A stretch of DNA of 64,000 bases from Candidatus Bandiella numerosa (GCF_029981845.1 NZ_CP104164.1:372001-436000); one strand, 5' to 3'. Positions 8,867-18,118 are shown, numbered from the stretch's first letter. Program-made: numbers and translations. Notes: generated by a model from the sequence alone, not told the origin.

Positions 8867-10057
8867 TTATGAAAATAAATAACCCTGCAAATAATTCACA
8901 CCTTCATCAGCAAGAAATTTGGCTGTACTCTCTTTTTCTACATGCTCTGCAATAATCTCAAGATTTAAACTTTTTGCAAATCCTATAAGAGTTCTTAAAA
9001 CCAGTATATTATCTTTTTTATCAGGTAGATCTTTTATATAATCTCCTCCTATTTTTATATTATCAACACGTATATTTTTAAGTTGAGAAAAGGAACTATA
9101 ACCAGAGCCAAAATCATCTATAGAAATTTTGCATCCAAGTTCTCGCAATAATTTTATAAAAAAATTTGCTGCTTTAAGGTTTGTTATAACGGCTGTTTCA
9201 GTTATTTCAACAGTTAAGCGGTGATGTAAATCTTTTTTATAAAACAGCTGCTGAGCAAGCTTAATCCATTCTAGATCAGTAATAGTCATTCCAGAGATGT
9301 TAATATGTAGTTTTAATTTAGCATCATTTTCAAGATTTTTTACTGCTGTTAGTAAAGTAAATTGATCGATACGTCCGATTACTCCATATTCTTCAGCAGC
9401 CTGAATATGCGAATATCCAGATAACCTATGCCCTTTCTTGTCAACCAATCTTAAAAGACATTCATAAAATACGTTTTGCCTTGTTTTACTATCAACAATT
9501 GGCTGAAAATCGAAGGCGACTTTATTATTTTCCAAAGCCTCTAAATAATTTGCTAAAAGATCTGAATTGTTTACATGTTTTTGAATAGCATCAAGTGATT
9601 CTCTATAGAAGCTATATATCTTTTTACCACTAGAACATTCAAATAAAGATACCTGAGCTTTATTAAAAGTTCTTTTAATATCTTCATTGTTCGTATGCTC
9701 TGCAAGCCCTACTCTTAATAGAAAATAAATATTTTGTGTTGCCGAAAAATGTTTTCTCAAATTGATATAATTGACAATATTTTCAATTAGTCTTGCTATA
9801 AATTTATGATTTTTGTTAATAAGTGTGAATATATATGAATTGTAGCTAATTTTTTCCAAAAAATACGGATCTTGATTATATATTTGAAAAGCATCACTTA
9901 CTACCCTATCCAAAACATTTGACATAAGATCGCCAAAATTCTGCTCTACTATAGAAAAATTCTCAGCTAGCAAAACTCCAACGTACAATTCCTTTGTACC
10001 ATTTAAATTATAGAAGATTTTTATCTTATTTAATACCCTATCTAAAACTTTATGCAA
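8867..10057 (-). CDS. EAL-domain protein, probable cyclic-di-GMP phosphodiesterase
   Basis: 396 residues. Residues about 177-396 form an EAL domain with every key position readable: the signature Glu (YECLLRL, so ECL instead of EAL), the Asn in HINISG, the Glu in VEITETA, the double Asp in DDFGSGYSS, the Lys in NIKIGG, the Glu in AEHVEKE and the Gln in LQGYLFS. This predicts an active phosphodiesterase. The protein ends right after GYLFS, slightly short. The N-terminal half (1-170) is divergent, and a degenerate GGDEF-like fold is possible but not demonstrable. It lies 35 bases after mipZ in the hisS-mipZ direction and is probably co-transcribed. Confidence 0.88.
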   Translation of the reverse strand: MHKVLDRVLNKIKIFYNLNGTKELYVGVLLAENFSIVEQNFGDLMSNVLDRVVSDAFQIYNQDPYFLEKISYNSYIFTLINKNHKFIARLIENIVNYINLRKHFSATQNIYFLLRVGLAEHTNNEDIKRTFNKAQVSLFECSSGKKIYSFYRESLDAIQKHVNNSDLLANYLEALENNKVAFDFQPIVDSKTRQNVFYECLLRLVDKKGHRLSGYSHIQAAEEYGVIGRIDQFTLLTAVKNLENDAKLKLHINISGMTITDLEWIKLAQQLFYKKDLHHRLTVEITETAVITNLKAANFFIKLLRELGCKISIDDFGSGYSSFSQLKNIRVDNIKIGGDYIKDLPDKKDNILVLRTLIGFAKSLNLEIIAEHVEKESTAKFLADEGVNYLQGYLFS

Positions 10058-10092
10058 CTCTATATTACACGACTTATTGATGTTTACTTACG

Positions 10093-10908
10093 TTATATTT
10101 TTTTGCTTATCTCAGCAAGTTTTAATGAGTATATAAATTCTCGTAATTCTTGTCTTGCTGCAATTACTGAAGTGTTTAATTTGATTAAATCATTGCTTTT
10201 TCCCGCATCTAACAGGGTTAATCCTCTCAAAAATAATTCTTTAAATATTACTCTATCCCCAAAGCCTGGAGATATAAAAAATCCCAATTTTTTTCCTAAA
10301 TGCTTTATGGCAGAAGCAACATTTCTTTTATTTATTACATTTGTAGAAGATAATCTGTTTCTAACAACTACCCATTGCAATTCTTTGTTTTTTTTAAAAG
10401 CTCTCAATTTTTTTTGTTCCCACACCATAGAGCTGTATATTCCAGGAATCGCTTTACTGAAATCATTTGGATCAACCTTTCCAAGCAGATCAACATCTAC
10501 AAAACTATCATTAATGGGAGTTATTATAGTATCCGCAACATAATGAGCATGTCTATTCAGAAGATTGTCATTTCCAGGTGTATCAATTATTATAAAATCA
10601 AATCCCCCATCTAATTCACTTAACAAATTTTCTAATTCCTCAATATCATCGCTAGTATATTCAATTACCTGATTAATATTATATTTCTTATTTAATTTGA
10701 AGTGAATAGGCAGTTTAAGCTCTATTTTTTCACTATCAATTGTCTTTTTTCTATTCTCAATATATCTAGTTAAAGACTCTTGTCTATGATCGATATCAAG
10801 AGTTGCTACTTTAAAGTCCAAATATAGCAAAGAAGTAATAAGATGCATTGCCGTTGTTGTTTTGCCAGAACCACCTTTTTCATTACCAAAAACAATTATA
10901 TGAGCCAT
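10093..10908 (-). CDS. mipZ: MipZ-like ParA/MinD-family ATPase, division-site positioning
   Basis: 271-residue P-loop ATPase of the alphaproteobacterial MipZ type, which forms a polar gradient that restricts FtsZ to midcell. It starts MAHIIVFGNEKGGSGKTTTA. The deviant Walker A lies at residues about 9-17, and the GNEKGG context with DIDHRQESLTRYIENR matches MipZ rather than chromosomal ParA. The Walker B-type IIIDTPGND is also visible. hisS ends or begins within 2 bases upstream, so translation is coupled with hisS, and the EAL gene follows. Confidence 0.88.
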   Translation of the reverse strand: MAHIIVFGNEKGGSGKTTTAMHLITSLLYLDFKVATLDIDHRQESLTRYIENRKKTIDSEKIELKLPIHFKLNKKYNINQVIEYTSDDIEELENLLSELDGGFDFIIIDTPGNDNLLNRHAHYVADTIITPINDSFVDVDLLGKVDPNDFSKAIPGIYSSMVWEQKKLRAFKKNKELQWVVVRNRLSSTNVINKRNVASAIKHLGKKLGFFISPGFGDRVIFKELFLRGLTLLDAGKSNDLIKLNTSVIAARQELREFIYSLKLAEISKKI

Positions 10909-10910
10909 TT

Positions 10911-12164
10911 CTATAAAGTTATTTCTTTTAAAAAATTAATTAATTCTTCTATTCTAAGCTTTTTTTCATCACCAGTAAGCATGTTTTTCAAAATGTATAT
11001 ATTGTCATTTAGCTCTTCATCACCAAATAAAACTGAATATTTAACTCTTAATTTGTTTGCTTTTTGCATCTTTTTTTTAAGTGGTATACCATAGTCAATT
11101 AACGTGTTAATTTGAGCTCTCCTAAATTCTTGCGCAATTTTAATTCCATGATTTTCTGCTAATTCACCAATAGGAATTAAATATATTTGCGCTTCTTTTT
11201 CTATTGGGTTTTGTTTGATTTGTAACAACTCTAGCATTCTTTCAATTCCTCCAGCAAAACCTGCCGCTGGAGTTAAATTACCACCCATTTGCGATATCAA
11301 TGTATTGTACCTTCCGCCAGCTAAAATTGTTCCTTGGCTACCTAAATCACATGTAACAAACTCAAAAACAAAATCAGAATAATAATCCATCCCTCTGACT
11401 AACTTATTGGAGTGTTTAAAATTTATATTGAAATCTTTGAGGCGTGATAAAATTGCTTCAAATCTAATTTTTGAGTCTTTATCAATAAAGTTATACAAGA
11501 TTGGGGCGTCATTTAATATCTCTTGCTCTTTGTTATTTTTTGTATCCAAAATGCGTAAAGGGTTTTTTTCCAATCTTTGCAGACTAATTTCTGATAATTC
11601 GTCTTTATACTTTAATAGATATTCTATCAATGCAGTTTTATATTTATTTCTACACTCATTGTCTCCTAAGGTATTAACAACAAGCTTAACATTATTATTG
11701 ATTTCAAGTTCTTTCAGAATATCGTTAGCAAGCATTATTAGCTCAACATCAACGTTAAGATTATTAGATCCAATATATTCGTAGTTTATTTGATGAAATT
11801 GCCTTAATCTGCATTTTTGAGGGCGCTCATGTCTAAATAATGGGCCATAACTAAATAGACGCAGTGGAATTGACTGCAACATACCATTTGAAATTACTGC
11901 ACGAACAATAGATGCTGTGAATTCTGGTCTTAAAGTTATGTGAGTTTTATCACGATCTAAAAAGCTATATGTCTCCTTATTAACAATATCTGATGTTTCC
12001 CCTAAAGTCCTATGAAACACTTCACTATTTTCCATAATAGGAGTAGATATCTCCTGAAAGCAATATAGCCTGGCTAATTTTTGTGCGATACTTATAATGT
12101 AATTAAAGAGATCTATTTCTTTGTCATATAAGTCAGCAACTCCTCTTATTTTTTGCAATTTCAT
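10911..12164 (-). CDS. hisS: Histidine--tRNA ligase
   Basis: Class II aminoacyl-tRNA synthetase, 417 residues, normal length. Visible class II features include motif 2 (FRHERPQKCRLRQFHQ, about residues 111-126), the histidine-specific LVRGMDYYSDFVFE segment and the motif 3 region GGRYNTLISQMGG..PAAGFAGGIERM. The C-terminal anticodon-binding domain includes FRRAQINTLIDYG. It heads the hisS-mipZ-EAL minus-strand run. Confidence 0.96.
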   Translation of the reverse strand: MKLQKIRGVADLYDKEIDLFNYIISIAQKLARLYCFQEISTPIMENSEVFHRTLGETSDIVNKETYSFLDRDKTHITLRPEFTASIVRAVISNGMLQSIPLRLFSYGPLFRHERPQKCRLRQFHQINYEYIGSNNLNVDVELIMLANDILKELEINNNVKLVVNTLGDNECRNKYKTALIEYLLKYKDELSEISLQRLEKNPLRILDTKNNKEQEILNDAPILYNFIDKDSKIRFEAILSRLKDFNINFKHSNKLVRGMDYYSDFVFEFVTCDLGSQGTILAGGRYNTLISQMGGNLTPAAGFAGGIERMLELLQIKQNPIEKEAQIYLIPIGELAENHGIKIAQEFRRAQINTLIDYGIPLKKKMQKANKLRVKYSVLFGDEELNDNIYILKNMLTGDEKKLRIEELINFLKEITL

Positions 12165-12337
12165 TTTCTTATATTAATACAATGTGCTATTAGCAACCTT
12201 AAATACTATTTATATATCCCAAAAATACTAAAAAGTCATTTTTTCAAGTGATACAATTTTTTAAAATTAACTCAATATCTTTGCAATGCCCTTGGATGCA
12301 TATTTAGTTCGGGAATATAGGGCAATGTCAAAATTTA

Positions 12338-12622
12338 TCATTCTAAATAGTTATTGACGTAAGATTTTATAGTTTTTTCTCCCTCAGCATATTCTTGAAT
12401 GAAAAATTCTAATTTATTTTTTTTCGCAAATTTTACCGCTTGATTTTTATCTTCAAAACGTAACTTAACTTCACTTGGATACATATTGCTACTTCCAGTC
12501 CACCCCATAATTTGTTCCTGAAATCTATCATCAATTGATATAAATTCTAAAATCCACTGGTTTATATTGGCAGTTCCAGATTGAGTGGGTGTTTGATAGT
12601 CTTTGTATATTTTAACAATCAT
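12338..12622 (-). CDS. NDUFS4-like NADH dehydrogenase accessory subunit
   Basis: 94 residues matching the ETC complex I NDUFS4 (18 kDa) family, an accessory subunit shared by alphaproteobacteria and mitochondria. Supporting features are the N-terminal PTQSGTANINQWILEF, the central GWTGSSNMYPSEVKLRFEDK and the AVKFAKKNKLEFFI segment. The family fold stabilises the NADH module of complex I. It stands alone, divergent from xseB, and no other nuo genes are in the window. Confidence 0.85.
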   Translation of the reverse strand: MIVKIYKDYQTPTQSGTANINQWILEFISIDDRFQEQIMGWTGSSNMYPSEVKLRFEDKNQAVKFAKKNKLEFFIQEYAEGEKTIKSYVNNYLE

Positions 12623-12697
12623 TTTATTATAAATTTGAAAATGAGCTTAACTTAAGTTATATACTATTATATATAGTTATATTTGAATATTCAAGTA

Positions 12698-12943
12698 ATG
12701 AGCGTCAGCAGTGTATCTAAATTAACTTTTGAGCAATCAATGAAACGGTTGGAAGAGATAATTGATAGTTTAGAAAGCGGAAATGTTGAATTAGAAAATG
12801 CCATCAATTTATATTCAGAAGGGATTAAGCTACAAGAACATTGCAAAAATAAATTGGACAATGCTAAGCTGAGGATAGAGAGGATTGTTAAAGATAAGGA
12901 TAAAATTTGTACCGAGACTGTAAGCATCAATGGTAAAAATTAA
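12698..12943 (+). CDS. xseB: Exodeoxyribonuclease VII small subunit
   Basis: 81 residues from the ATG at 12698; a TTG at 12683 is a possible longer start. Family features are the LTFEQSMKRLEEIIDSLESG opening and the EDAI-type ENAINLYSEGIKLQEHC helix that binds XseA. Exonuclease VII degrades single-stranded DNA. The large subunit xseA is elsewhere. A strong terminator follows 8 bases after the stop. Confidence 0.92.
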   Translation: MSVSSVSKLTFEQSMKRLEEIIDSLESGNVELENAINLYSEGIKLQEHCKNKLDNAKLRIERIVKDKDKICTETVSINGKN

Positions 12944-12950
12944 ATATTAC

Positions 12951-12978
12951 AATATAGACTCTTGTCTATATTTTTTTT
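12951..12978 (+). terminator. Rho-independent terminator after xseB
   Basis: AATATAGAC (12951-12959) pairs perfectly with GTCTATATT (12964-12972) around a 4-base loop and runs into eight T residues. This is the clearest intrinsic terminator in the window and separates xseB from the type I secretion genes. Confidence 0.88.
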
Positions 12979-13037
12979 GTTACTATATGTTGTATGTATT
13001 TAACTTAAATATAAAAACTAGGGAGCAGTAAAATTAA

Positions 13038-14756
13038 ATGAAAAATAGCAATGAAATTTCTAATAACCCATTAAGAGATGCTTTGCTCTCGTGCAAGGTA
13101 ATGGTAAAATTTGTGCTGTTATTTGGGTGCTTAATCAACCTACTTATGCTTTCAACGCCACTTTTTTCAATGCAGGTGTTAGATAGAGTATTGGGTAGTC
13201 AAAATACTGATACACTTTTAATGTTGACGTTAGTAATCATTTTAGCTTTAGCGCTACTTGGATTAATTCAAGCGGCAAGGGCTTTTGCAATGAATAAAAT
13301 GGGGAGCTGGCTAGAAGATAAGTTATCTGAAGTAGTATTTTCAAATTCAATTAAGCTTGCATTAGAATCTAAGGCGATGGCAAATAGTCAGCAACTAAGA
13401 GATTTACAAACAGTAAAGACATTTTTAACTAGTCCTGGATTAATTTCTATCATGGATATGCCATGGGCAATAATATTTATTATAGTTTTATTTATTTTGC
13501 ATACGTCAATAGGCTTTTTAGCACTGATCTCAGGAGTGATATTGATAGTATTTGGCATTATTGCAGATAGATCTACTAAACCACTTATTGAAATGAATAA
13601 CGGCAATTTTATTAAAAGTATGAGGCAAGTGGATCAATCCACAAGAAATGCTGAAGTTATCGAAGTTATGGGTATGAAAAATAATATTATATCGTCTTGG
13701 CAAAAAATGAACCAAGAGGTTCAGCAAACTCAAAATCTTGTTACAAAAAGGCAAGCTATATTTATGGAAATTACCAAGTTTTTTAGATTAGTTATTCAAA
13801 TTTCAGTAACTGCGCTTGGTGCATACTTGGTGATTCAAGGGCAAATTACTTCTGGGACAATTATTGCTAGTTCATCTCTTGTTGGTAGAGCATTGGCTCC
13901 ATTTGAAGCTGCCATAAATTCATGGAAGGGCTTTATTACGTGTCGTCAATCATACGAAAGACTTGCAAAATCATTTAACAGATACAGTAGTGATAGTGAT
14001 AGAATGTCTTTACCGGAACCTGAGGGAGAAATTGAAGTTGAAAATGTTTATCACGCACCACAAGGAGTGCCAAAGCATATTTTGAAAGGCATAAATTTCT
14101 CATTAAATAAAGGAGAAGTTTTAGCTATAATTGGTCCTAGTGCTTCAGGCAAAACAACTCTTGCAAAATTGTTAGTAGGAATTGCTAACCCAAGTATTGG
14201 TACAATAAGAATAGATAAAGCAAGCTTAAAAGATTGGAAAAAAGAAGAGTTAGGTCCACATATAGGTTATCTACCACAAGATGTTGAATTATTTTTTGGA
14301 ACAGTTAAAGAAAACATCGCTAGAATGCATTCTGATCCGCATTACGAAGATGTAGTTATTGCAGCGCAACTTGCAGGAGTTCATGATATGATTCTGCAAT
14401 TACCTCAAGGGTATGATACTAATGTGGGTTTAGATGGTTCAATGCTTTCAGGTGGGCAAAAACAAAGGATAGGATTGGCTAGAACTTTTTATGGTACCCC
14501 AAAATTCATTGTATTAGATGAGCCAAATGCCAGTTTGGATACGCAAGGCGAGGAAGCATTGATGACTGCCATTTCAGTTGCAAAGGAAAAAGAAATTACG
14601 ACCATCATAATATCACATAAAACATCAATATTAAGTATTGTGGATAAAATATTGGTTATGAAAGATGGAATGGTTGCGTCTTTTGGGCCCAAAAAAGACG
14701 TGATGGCGAAATTAAAAGAAGCTCAATCAGTTGGAAAAGCAAGCATAGGGGCATAA
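13038..14756 (+). CDS. Type I secretion permease/ATPase, PrtD/AprD family
   Basis: 572-residue inner-membrane ABC exporter half. A six-helix transmembrane domain (about residues 20-310) precedes the nucleotide-binding domain with Walker A GPSASGKTT (about 366-374), the signature LSGGQKQR (about 470) and Walker B VLDEPNASLD (about 493). There is no C39 peptidase domain, as in AprD/PrtD. GGGAG precedes the ATG by 9 bases. The HlyD adaptor follows 19 bases later; a TolC-like outer-membrane partner is not in the window. In Rickettsia the equivalent system exports ankyrin-type proteins. No substrate gene with RTX repeats is adjacent. Confidence 0.92.
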   Translation: MKNSNEISNNPLRDALLSCKVMVKFVLLFGCLINLLMLSTPLFSMQVLDRVLGSQNTDTLLMLTLVIILALALLGLIQAARAFAMNKMGSWLEDKLSEVVFSNSIKLALESKAMANSQQLRDLQTVKTFLTSPGLISIMDMPWAIIFIIVLFILHTSIGFLALISGVILIVFGIIADRSTKPLIEMNNGNFIKSMRQVDQSTRNAEVIEVMGMKNNIISSWQKMNQEVQQTQNLVTKRQAIFMEITKFFRLVIQISVTALGAYLVIQGQITSGTIIASSSLVGRALAPFEAAINSWKGFITCRQSYERLAKSFNRYSSDSDRMSLPEPEGEIEVENVYHAPQGVPKHILKGINFSLNKGEVLAIIGPSASGKTTLAKLLVGIANPSIGTIRIDKASLKDWKKEELGPHIGYLPQDVELFFGTVKENIARMHSDPHYEDVVIAAQLAGVHDMILQLPQGYDTNVGLDGSMLSGGQKQRIGLARTFYGTPKFIVLDEPNASLDTQGEEALMTAISVAKEKEITTIIISHKTSILSIVDKILVMKDGMVASFGPKKDVMAKLKEAQSVGKASIGA

Positions 14757-14775
14757 ATTTAAGGAGAATAATACC

Positions 14776-16449
14776 ATGATAGAAAATAAAAAAGAAGAGA
14801 CAAAGGTTATAAAAGAAAAGGATATTGAAGTTATTTCTGAAAATAATGCAAATAGGAAATTTCAGATGGAAAATGATTTATCCAATGGAGAAAAAAAAAC
14901 GGTTTCAGTAAGCGATGAGTTTGAAGAAAATTTAGTAGAAAAATATAAAAATTACAAAATTCTCGATATTAAGGCTTTTCAAGAACTTTTAAAAGAAGCC
15001 AAGGATTTTTTATTTGGCATAACGCTAGAAAAGTCTAATTATGTAGAAAAAAATGAAAAAGAAATATCAAATCAAATTAAATACCCAATAAAATTTGGAC
15101 TTCTTGCAGTTGCTATAACTTTAGGATTTTTTGGTATATGGAGTGCGTTAGCTCCACTTGATAGTGCATCAATAGCTGAGGGCCACGTTATTTTAAGTGA
15201 TCACAGAAAGCAAATATTTCATTTAGAAGGTGGGATTATAGATAAAATCTTAGTGAAAGATGGAGATAAGGTAAAAAAAGGACAATCTTTAATAATACTG
15301 AATGATGCTAGGGCTAAATCTGAATTGGAAAAAGTTTTATGGCAATTACGTTATGCCATCATAGTTGATGAAAAATTAAGGCAGAGCCTAAAGCTTATAT
15401 CATACTACCAAGATAAGGATGCTTTAGGTGATACTAAGGAAAATAGCGATAACATTAAGAATTTACAAATTAAGTTCGATAGCAAGTATCTTGATACCTC
15501 AGATCAAAAAATTACGGAGTTGATACAAGCTCAGGCAAATGCGTTTAATTCATATCGGTTATTTATAGAAAATAGCATAAAGACTAATGATACACAAATC
15601 GAACAAATTAAAGCTAGGATTGAGTCTATTGATGAAAGGATAAAATCTTATAGCGAAAATATTATAACTTATGCAAAAGAATATGAAAGAAAGAAAAAAT
15701 TATATGAGAGTCAGTTAGAGAACTTAAACAATTTATCTATAGCTAAAGTTGAATTGCAAAGATATAAGGGGCAGGTTCTAGAAGATAAAGCAGCAAGATT
15801 ATCTGAAGAACATAAAATTTCGGAGGTAATTGCAAGAAAGGCAAATTTTTTAGATGAGCAAAATGTCAAAATTGCAGAAGATTTCAAAAGAAATCATACA
15901 GAATTGCTTACATTGGAAGCGCAATATCTACAAGCAAAAGATTCTCATGAAAGAACTAACATCACTGCTCCTAATGCTGGAGTGGTTACCGCGTTAAGTG
16001 TGCATACTATTGGTTCTGCAATACGTCAAAACGATAAGCCACTTTTAGAGATTATTCCTCAGGATGACAATTTAGTGATTGAGGCATTTATCCCTGCAAA
16101 TGAAATAGACAGCATTAATATAGGTAGTACTGCAAAAATTCAATTAAATGCGTATAAGGCCAGATTAGTTCCAAGAATTGAGGGTAATGTTATTTATATT
16201 TCAGCTGATAAATTTGATAAAGAATCGCCAGGTATGATGGCGCCAGGTCAACCTAAATTGGCTCCAATGGGTTATTATAAAGCTAAAATAGAGGTTACGC
16301 CTGAAGAACTTGCAAAGGTTAATACAGATATCAAATTATATCCAGGTATGCCAGTGACAGTGTTTATTGTTAAAGGAACCAGGAGTTTTGCAGAGTACCT
16401 ATATTCTCCAATTAAAGATAGCTTCCATAAAGCTTTTAAAGAGCCGTAG
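14776..16449 (+). CDS. HlyD/AprE-family periplasmic adaptor of type I secretion
   Basis: 557 residues, longer than the usual 430-480 because of an N-terminal cytoplasmic extension of about 100 charged residues. One membrane helix at about 107-127 (LLAVAITLGFFGIW) leads to the AEGHVILSDHRKQIFHLEGG lipoyl half-motif, a long coiled-coil hairpin (about 230-390) and the second lipoyl half and beta-barrel (TAPNAGVVTALSVHTIG). A ribosome site AAGGAG precedes the ATG. It is co-transcribed with the ATPase upstream and bridges it to an outer-membrane channel. Confidence 0.92.
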   Translation: MIENKKEETKVIKEKDIEVISENNANRKFQMENDLSNGEKKTVSVSDEFEENLVEKYKNYKILDIKAFQELLKEAKDFLFGITLEKSNYVEKNEKEISNQIKYPIKFGLLAVAITLGFFGIWSALAPLDSASIAEGHVILSDHRKQIFHLEGGIIDKILVKDGDKVKKGQSLIILNDARAKSELEKVLWQLRYAIIVDEKLRQSLKLISYYQDKDALGDTKENSDNIKNLQIKFDSKYLDTSDQKITELIQAQANAFNSYRLFIENSIKTNDTQIEQIKARIESIDERIKSYSENIITYAKEYERKKKLYESQLENLNNLSIAKVELQRYKGQVLEDKAARLSEEHKISEVIARKANFLDEQNVKIAEDFKRNHTELLTLEAQYLQAKDSHERTNITAPNAGVVTALSVHTIGSAIRQNDKPLLEIIPQDDNLVIEAFIPANEIDSINIGSTAKIQLNAYKARLVPRIEGNVIYISADKFDKESPGMMAPGQPKLAPMGYYKAKIEVTPEELAKVNTDIKLYPGMPVTVFIVKGTRSFAEYLYSPIKDSFHKAFKEP

Positions 16450-16490
16450 TATTATTGCATTAATATTTACTCTCTCCAAAAAAAACGTAT

Positions 16491-16619
16491 CCTAAGAGGC
16501 CAGACCGTAGAGTCTCATATACATCATGTGGAAGTATCATGCAAACCTCATGTCCACGCCAGGCTAAAAAATATTCTAGGGAATTGGTATAACTTTGTGG
16601 CTTAATCTCAGCGCTTAGG
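16491..16619. ncRNA. Candidate structured RNA between the type I secretion genes and nusB
   Basis: This 197-base gap (16450-16646) looks richer in G and C than the gaps around it. Complementary blocks are nested: CCTAAG (16491-16496) with CTTAGG (16614-16619), AGGCCA (16497-16502) with TGGCTT (16598-16603, one G-U), and GTGGA (16528-16532) with TCCAC (16553-16557). The order would give one long interrupted hairpin. Strand and family cannot be decided, and a 6S-like RNA is only a thought. A 61-codon minus-strand frame here has no coding character. Confidence 0.3.
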
Positions 16620-16646
16620 CAACGATTTTTTACCCTATGTCGCAAA

Positions 16647-17129
16647 TTAACTAAGTTCTATGTTTCTTTTTAAATCTTTTGCTATTTTATCTAATATGCT
16701 ATTGATAAAGCCTAATTCCTCTGAATGGTTTAAGGACTTTGTAATCTGAAGATAATCATTGATTATGGTGGCCATTTCTAGATGATTCATTATTGATATG
16801 TCAGCAATACCAACTCTCAAGATAGCCAATACTAACTTAGGCAACCTTTCCAACTTCCATTTTTTATCTAAATTTGTCCTAATTAGTTCATCAATGCTTG
16901 ATGTATTATCAATAGTAGAATTTAATAGCTCATAATAAAATTTTTCATCTAAGTTTTGATTTGAGTATTTTTCAACGTGATACTCAATATAATCTAACGA
17001 AATTTGTGCTATATCTTTTTTTTTATTTAAAATATCGATAGAATACAAAGTCTGTACCACTAGGATTCTAGCTGGATAAAGAGATAGGTATTCAGAATTA
17101 TCAGTTAAATTTTGAATATCTTTTATCAT
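16647..17129 (-). CDS. nusB: Transcription antitermination factor NusB
   Basis: 160-residue all-helical protein that binds boxA RNA with S10 to prevent early termination of rRNA transcripts. The N-terminal ARILVVQTLYSIDI and the C-terminal ATIINDYLQITKSL...FINSILDKIAKD are the usual conserved stretches. Its start overlaps the end of ribH by 29 bases, the common ribH-nusB arrangement, implying translational coupling. Confidence 0.93.
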   Translation of the reverse strand: MIKDIQNLTDNSEYLSLYPARILVVQTLYSIDILNKKKDIAQISLDYIEYHVEKYSNQNLDEKFYYELLNSTIDNTSSIDELIRTNLDKKWKLERLPKLVLAILRVGIADISIMNHLEMATIINDYLQITKSLNHSEELGFINSILDKIAKDLKRNIELS

Positions 17130-17544
17130 TATATATCATAAATTGATCTTTAACCTTAATCATCTGAATGCATGCGTTTGCAGCATTTTCGCCATATTTT
17201 TTTGCTCTACTTAATGCTTGGTCAATATTATCAACCGTTAATACGCCAAATCCTAATGGGATGGAATAATAAATAGAGATATCTTGAATTGCTCTAGCAC
17301 ATTCACGTGTAATGATGTCATAGTGAGAAGTTTCACCTCTTATAACGCATCCTAGCGCTATCACCCCATTATATTCAAATGTCTCTAATCCCATATTTAT
17401 TGAGCTTGCCAACTCAAAAGCTCCTGGAACAATAATTTGTTCATAATTCATGCTATTTTTTTCAAGCGTTGAAACAGCTGAATCTAACAGAAGTTTGGAA
17501 ATGTCTTTATAATAATCTGATATCGAAATTAAAATTTTAGTCAT
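17101..17544 (-). CDS. ribH: 6,7-dimethyl-8-ribityllumazine synthase
   Basis: Penultimate enzyme of riboflavin synthesis. It is 147 residues, the standard length. The substrate-binding PGAFELASSI, GCVIRGETSHYDIITRE and PLGFGVLTVDNIDQA segments are all present, including the catalytic His in ETSHYD. It is the first gene of the ribH-nusB pair, directly downstream of tRNA-Leu. No other rib gene is in the window. Confidence 0.95.
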   Translation of the reverse strand: MTKILISISDYYKDISKLLLDSAVSTLEKNSMNYEQIIVPGAFELASSINMGLETFEYNGVIALGCVIRGETSHYDIITRECARAIQDISIYYSIPLGFGVLTVDNIDQALSRAKKYGENAANACIQMIKVKDQFMIYNDKRYSKFN

Positions 17545-17563
17545 TAGATAAAAACCTATTATT

Positions 17564-17648
17564 TGGTGCGGATGGAGGGACTTGAACCCACACGCCTTGC
17601 GGCACTAGATCCTAAGTCTAGCGCGTCTGCCAATTCCGCCACATCCGC
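17564..17648 (-). tRNA. tRNA-Leu (UAG)
   Basis: An 85-base class II tRNA with encoded CCA. The acceptor GCGGATG pairs with the 3' strand, the anticodon stem CTAGA/TCTAG encloses the loop with TAG, and the variable arm and the T arm GGTTCAAGTCC are clear. Confidence 0.95.
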
Positions 17649-17784
17649 AAAAGTATCCAAGTGCAATGTTATAATACTTTTATTAGTAAATAAAATAGAT
17701 ATAATGTCCTTGAACCAATTTATTATAACAATTTAATACACTTAATAAATTTTAAATCAAGAAAAATTAATGAAATAAGCAACC

Positions 17785-18111
17785 ATGACATACGTAGTTA
17801 CAGATAAATGTATAAAATGCAAATATACTGATTGTGTTGAAGTATGTCCGGTAGATTGTTTTTACGAAGGAAATAATATGATAGTAATTAATCCGGAAGA
17901 GTGTATAGATTGTGGTGTTTGTGTGCCTGAATGTCCTGTAGGTGCTATAGAACCAGAATCAAGCAAATTGATTAAATGGCTTGAAATTAATAAAAAGTAC
18001 TCTGATATTTGGCCCAATATTACGGAAAAAAAGGAAGCTCTAAAAGACGCAGAAAACTTTGAGGATGAAGAAGATAAGTACGAAAAATATTTTCATGAAA
18101 ATACCAAATAG
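17785..18111 (+). CDS. fdxA: 7Fe ferredoxin (FdxA type)
   Basis: 108-residue electron carrier. Two iron-sulfur motifs are visible: CIKCKYTDCVEVCPVDC (from residue 9) and CIDCGVCVPECP (about 40-51), giving [3Fe-4S] plus [4Fe-4S] as in FdxA. The acidic tail (AENFEDEEDKYEKYF) is typical of the rickettsial/alphaproteobacterial form. The last 112 bases of the gene recur almost unchanged at 19935-20053, on the other side of the ABC transporter gene, suggesting the gene's 3' end was the site of an insertion or duplication. Confidence 0.94.
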   Translation: MTYVVTDKCIKCKYTDCVEVCPVDCFYEGNNMIVINPEECIDCGVCVPECPVGAIEPESSKLIKWLEINKKYSDIWPNITEKKEALKDAENFEDEEDKYEKYFHENTK

Positions 18112-18118
18112 TATATTG
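18000..18118 (+). repeat. Direct repeat copy 1: ferredoxin 3' end
   Basis: 119 bases covering the last codons and stop of fdxA. The second copy lies exactly 1935 bases downstream (19935-20053), with only a handful of substitutions and no gaps, most of them close to the stop codon. The two copies bracket the ABC transporter gene. Confidence 0.95.

Noticed and set aside
12160..12200. Promoter TTGCTA-N17-TATAAG directly before hisS
   Set aside because: The -10 would end 3 bases before the start codon, so transcription would begin inside the gene.
16460..16645. 61-codon open frame on the minus strand between the HlyD-family gene and nusB
   Set aside because: No family resemblance, no ribosome site and it coincides with the complementary blocks of the candidate structured RNA, so it is not called as a gene.
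17095..17135. Possible frameshift at the ribH/nusB overlap
   Set aside because: Both proteins are full length with normal ends; a 29-base overlap is ordinary coupling.
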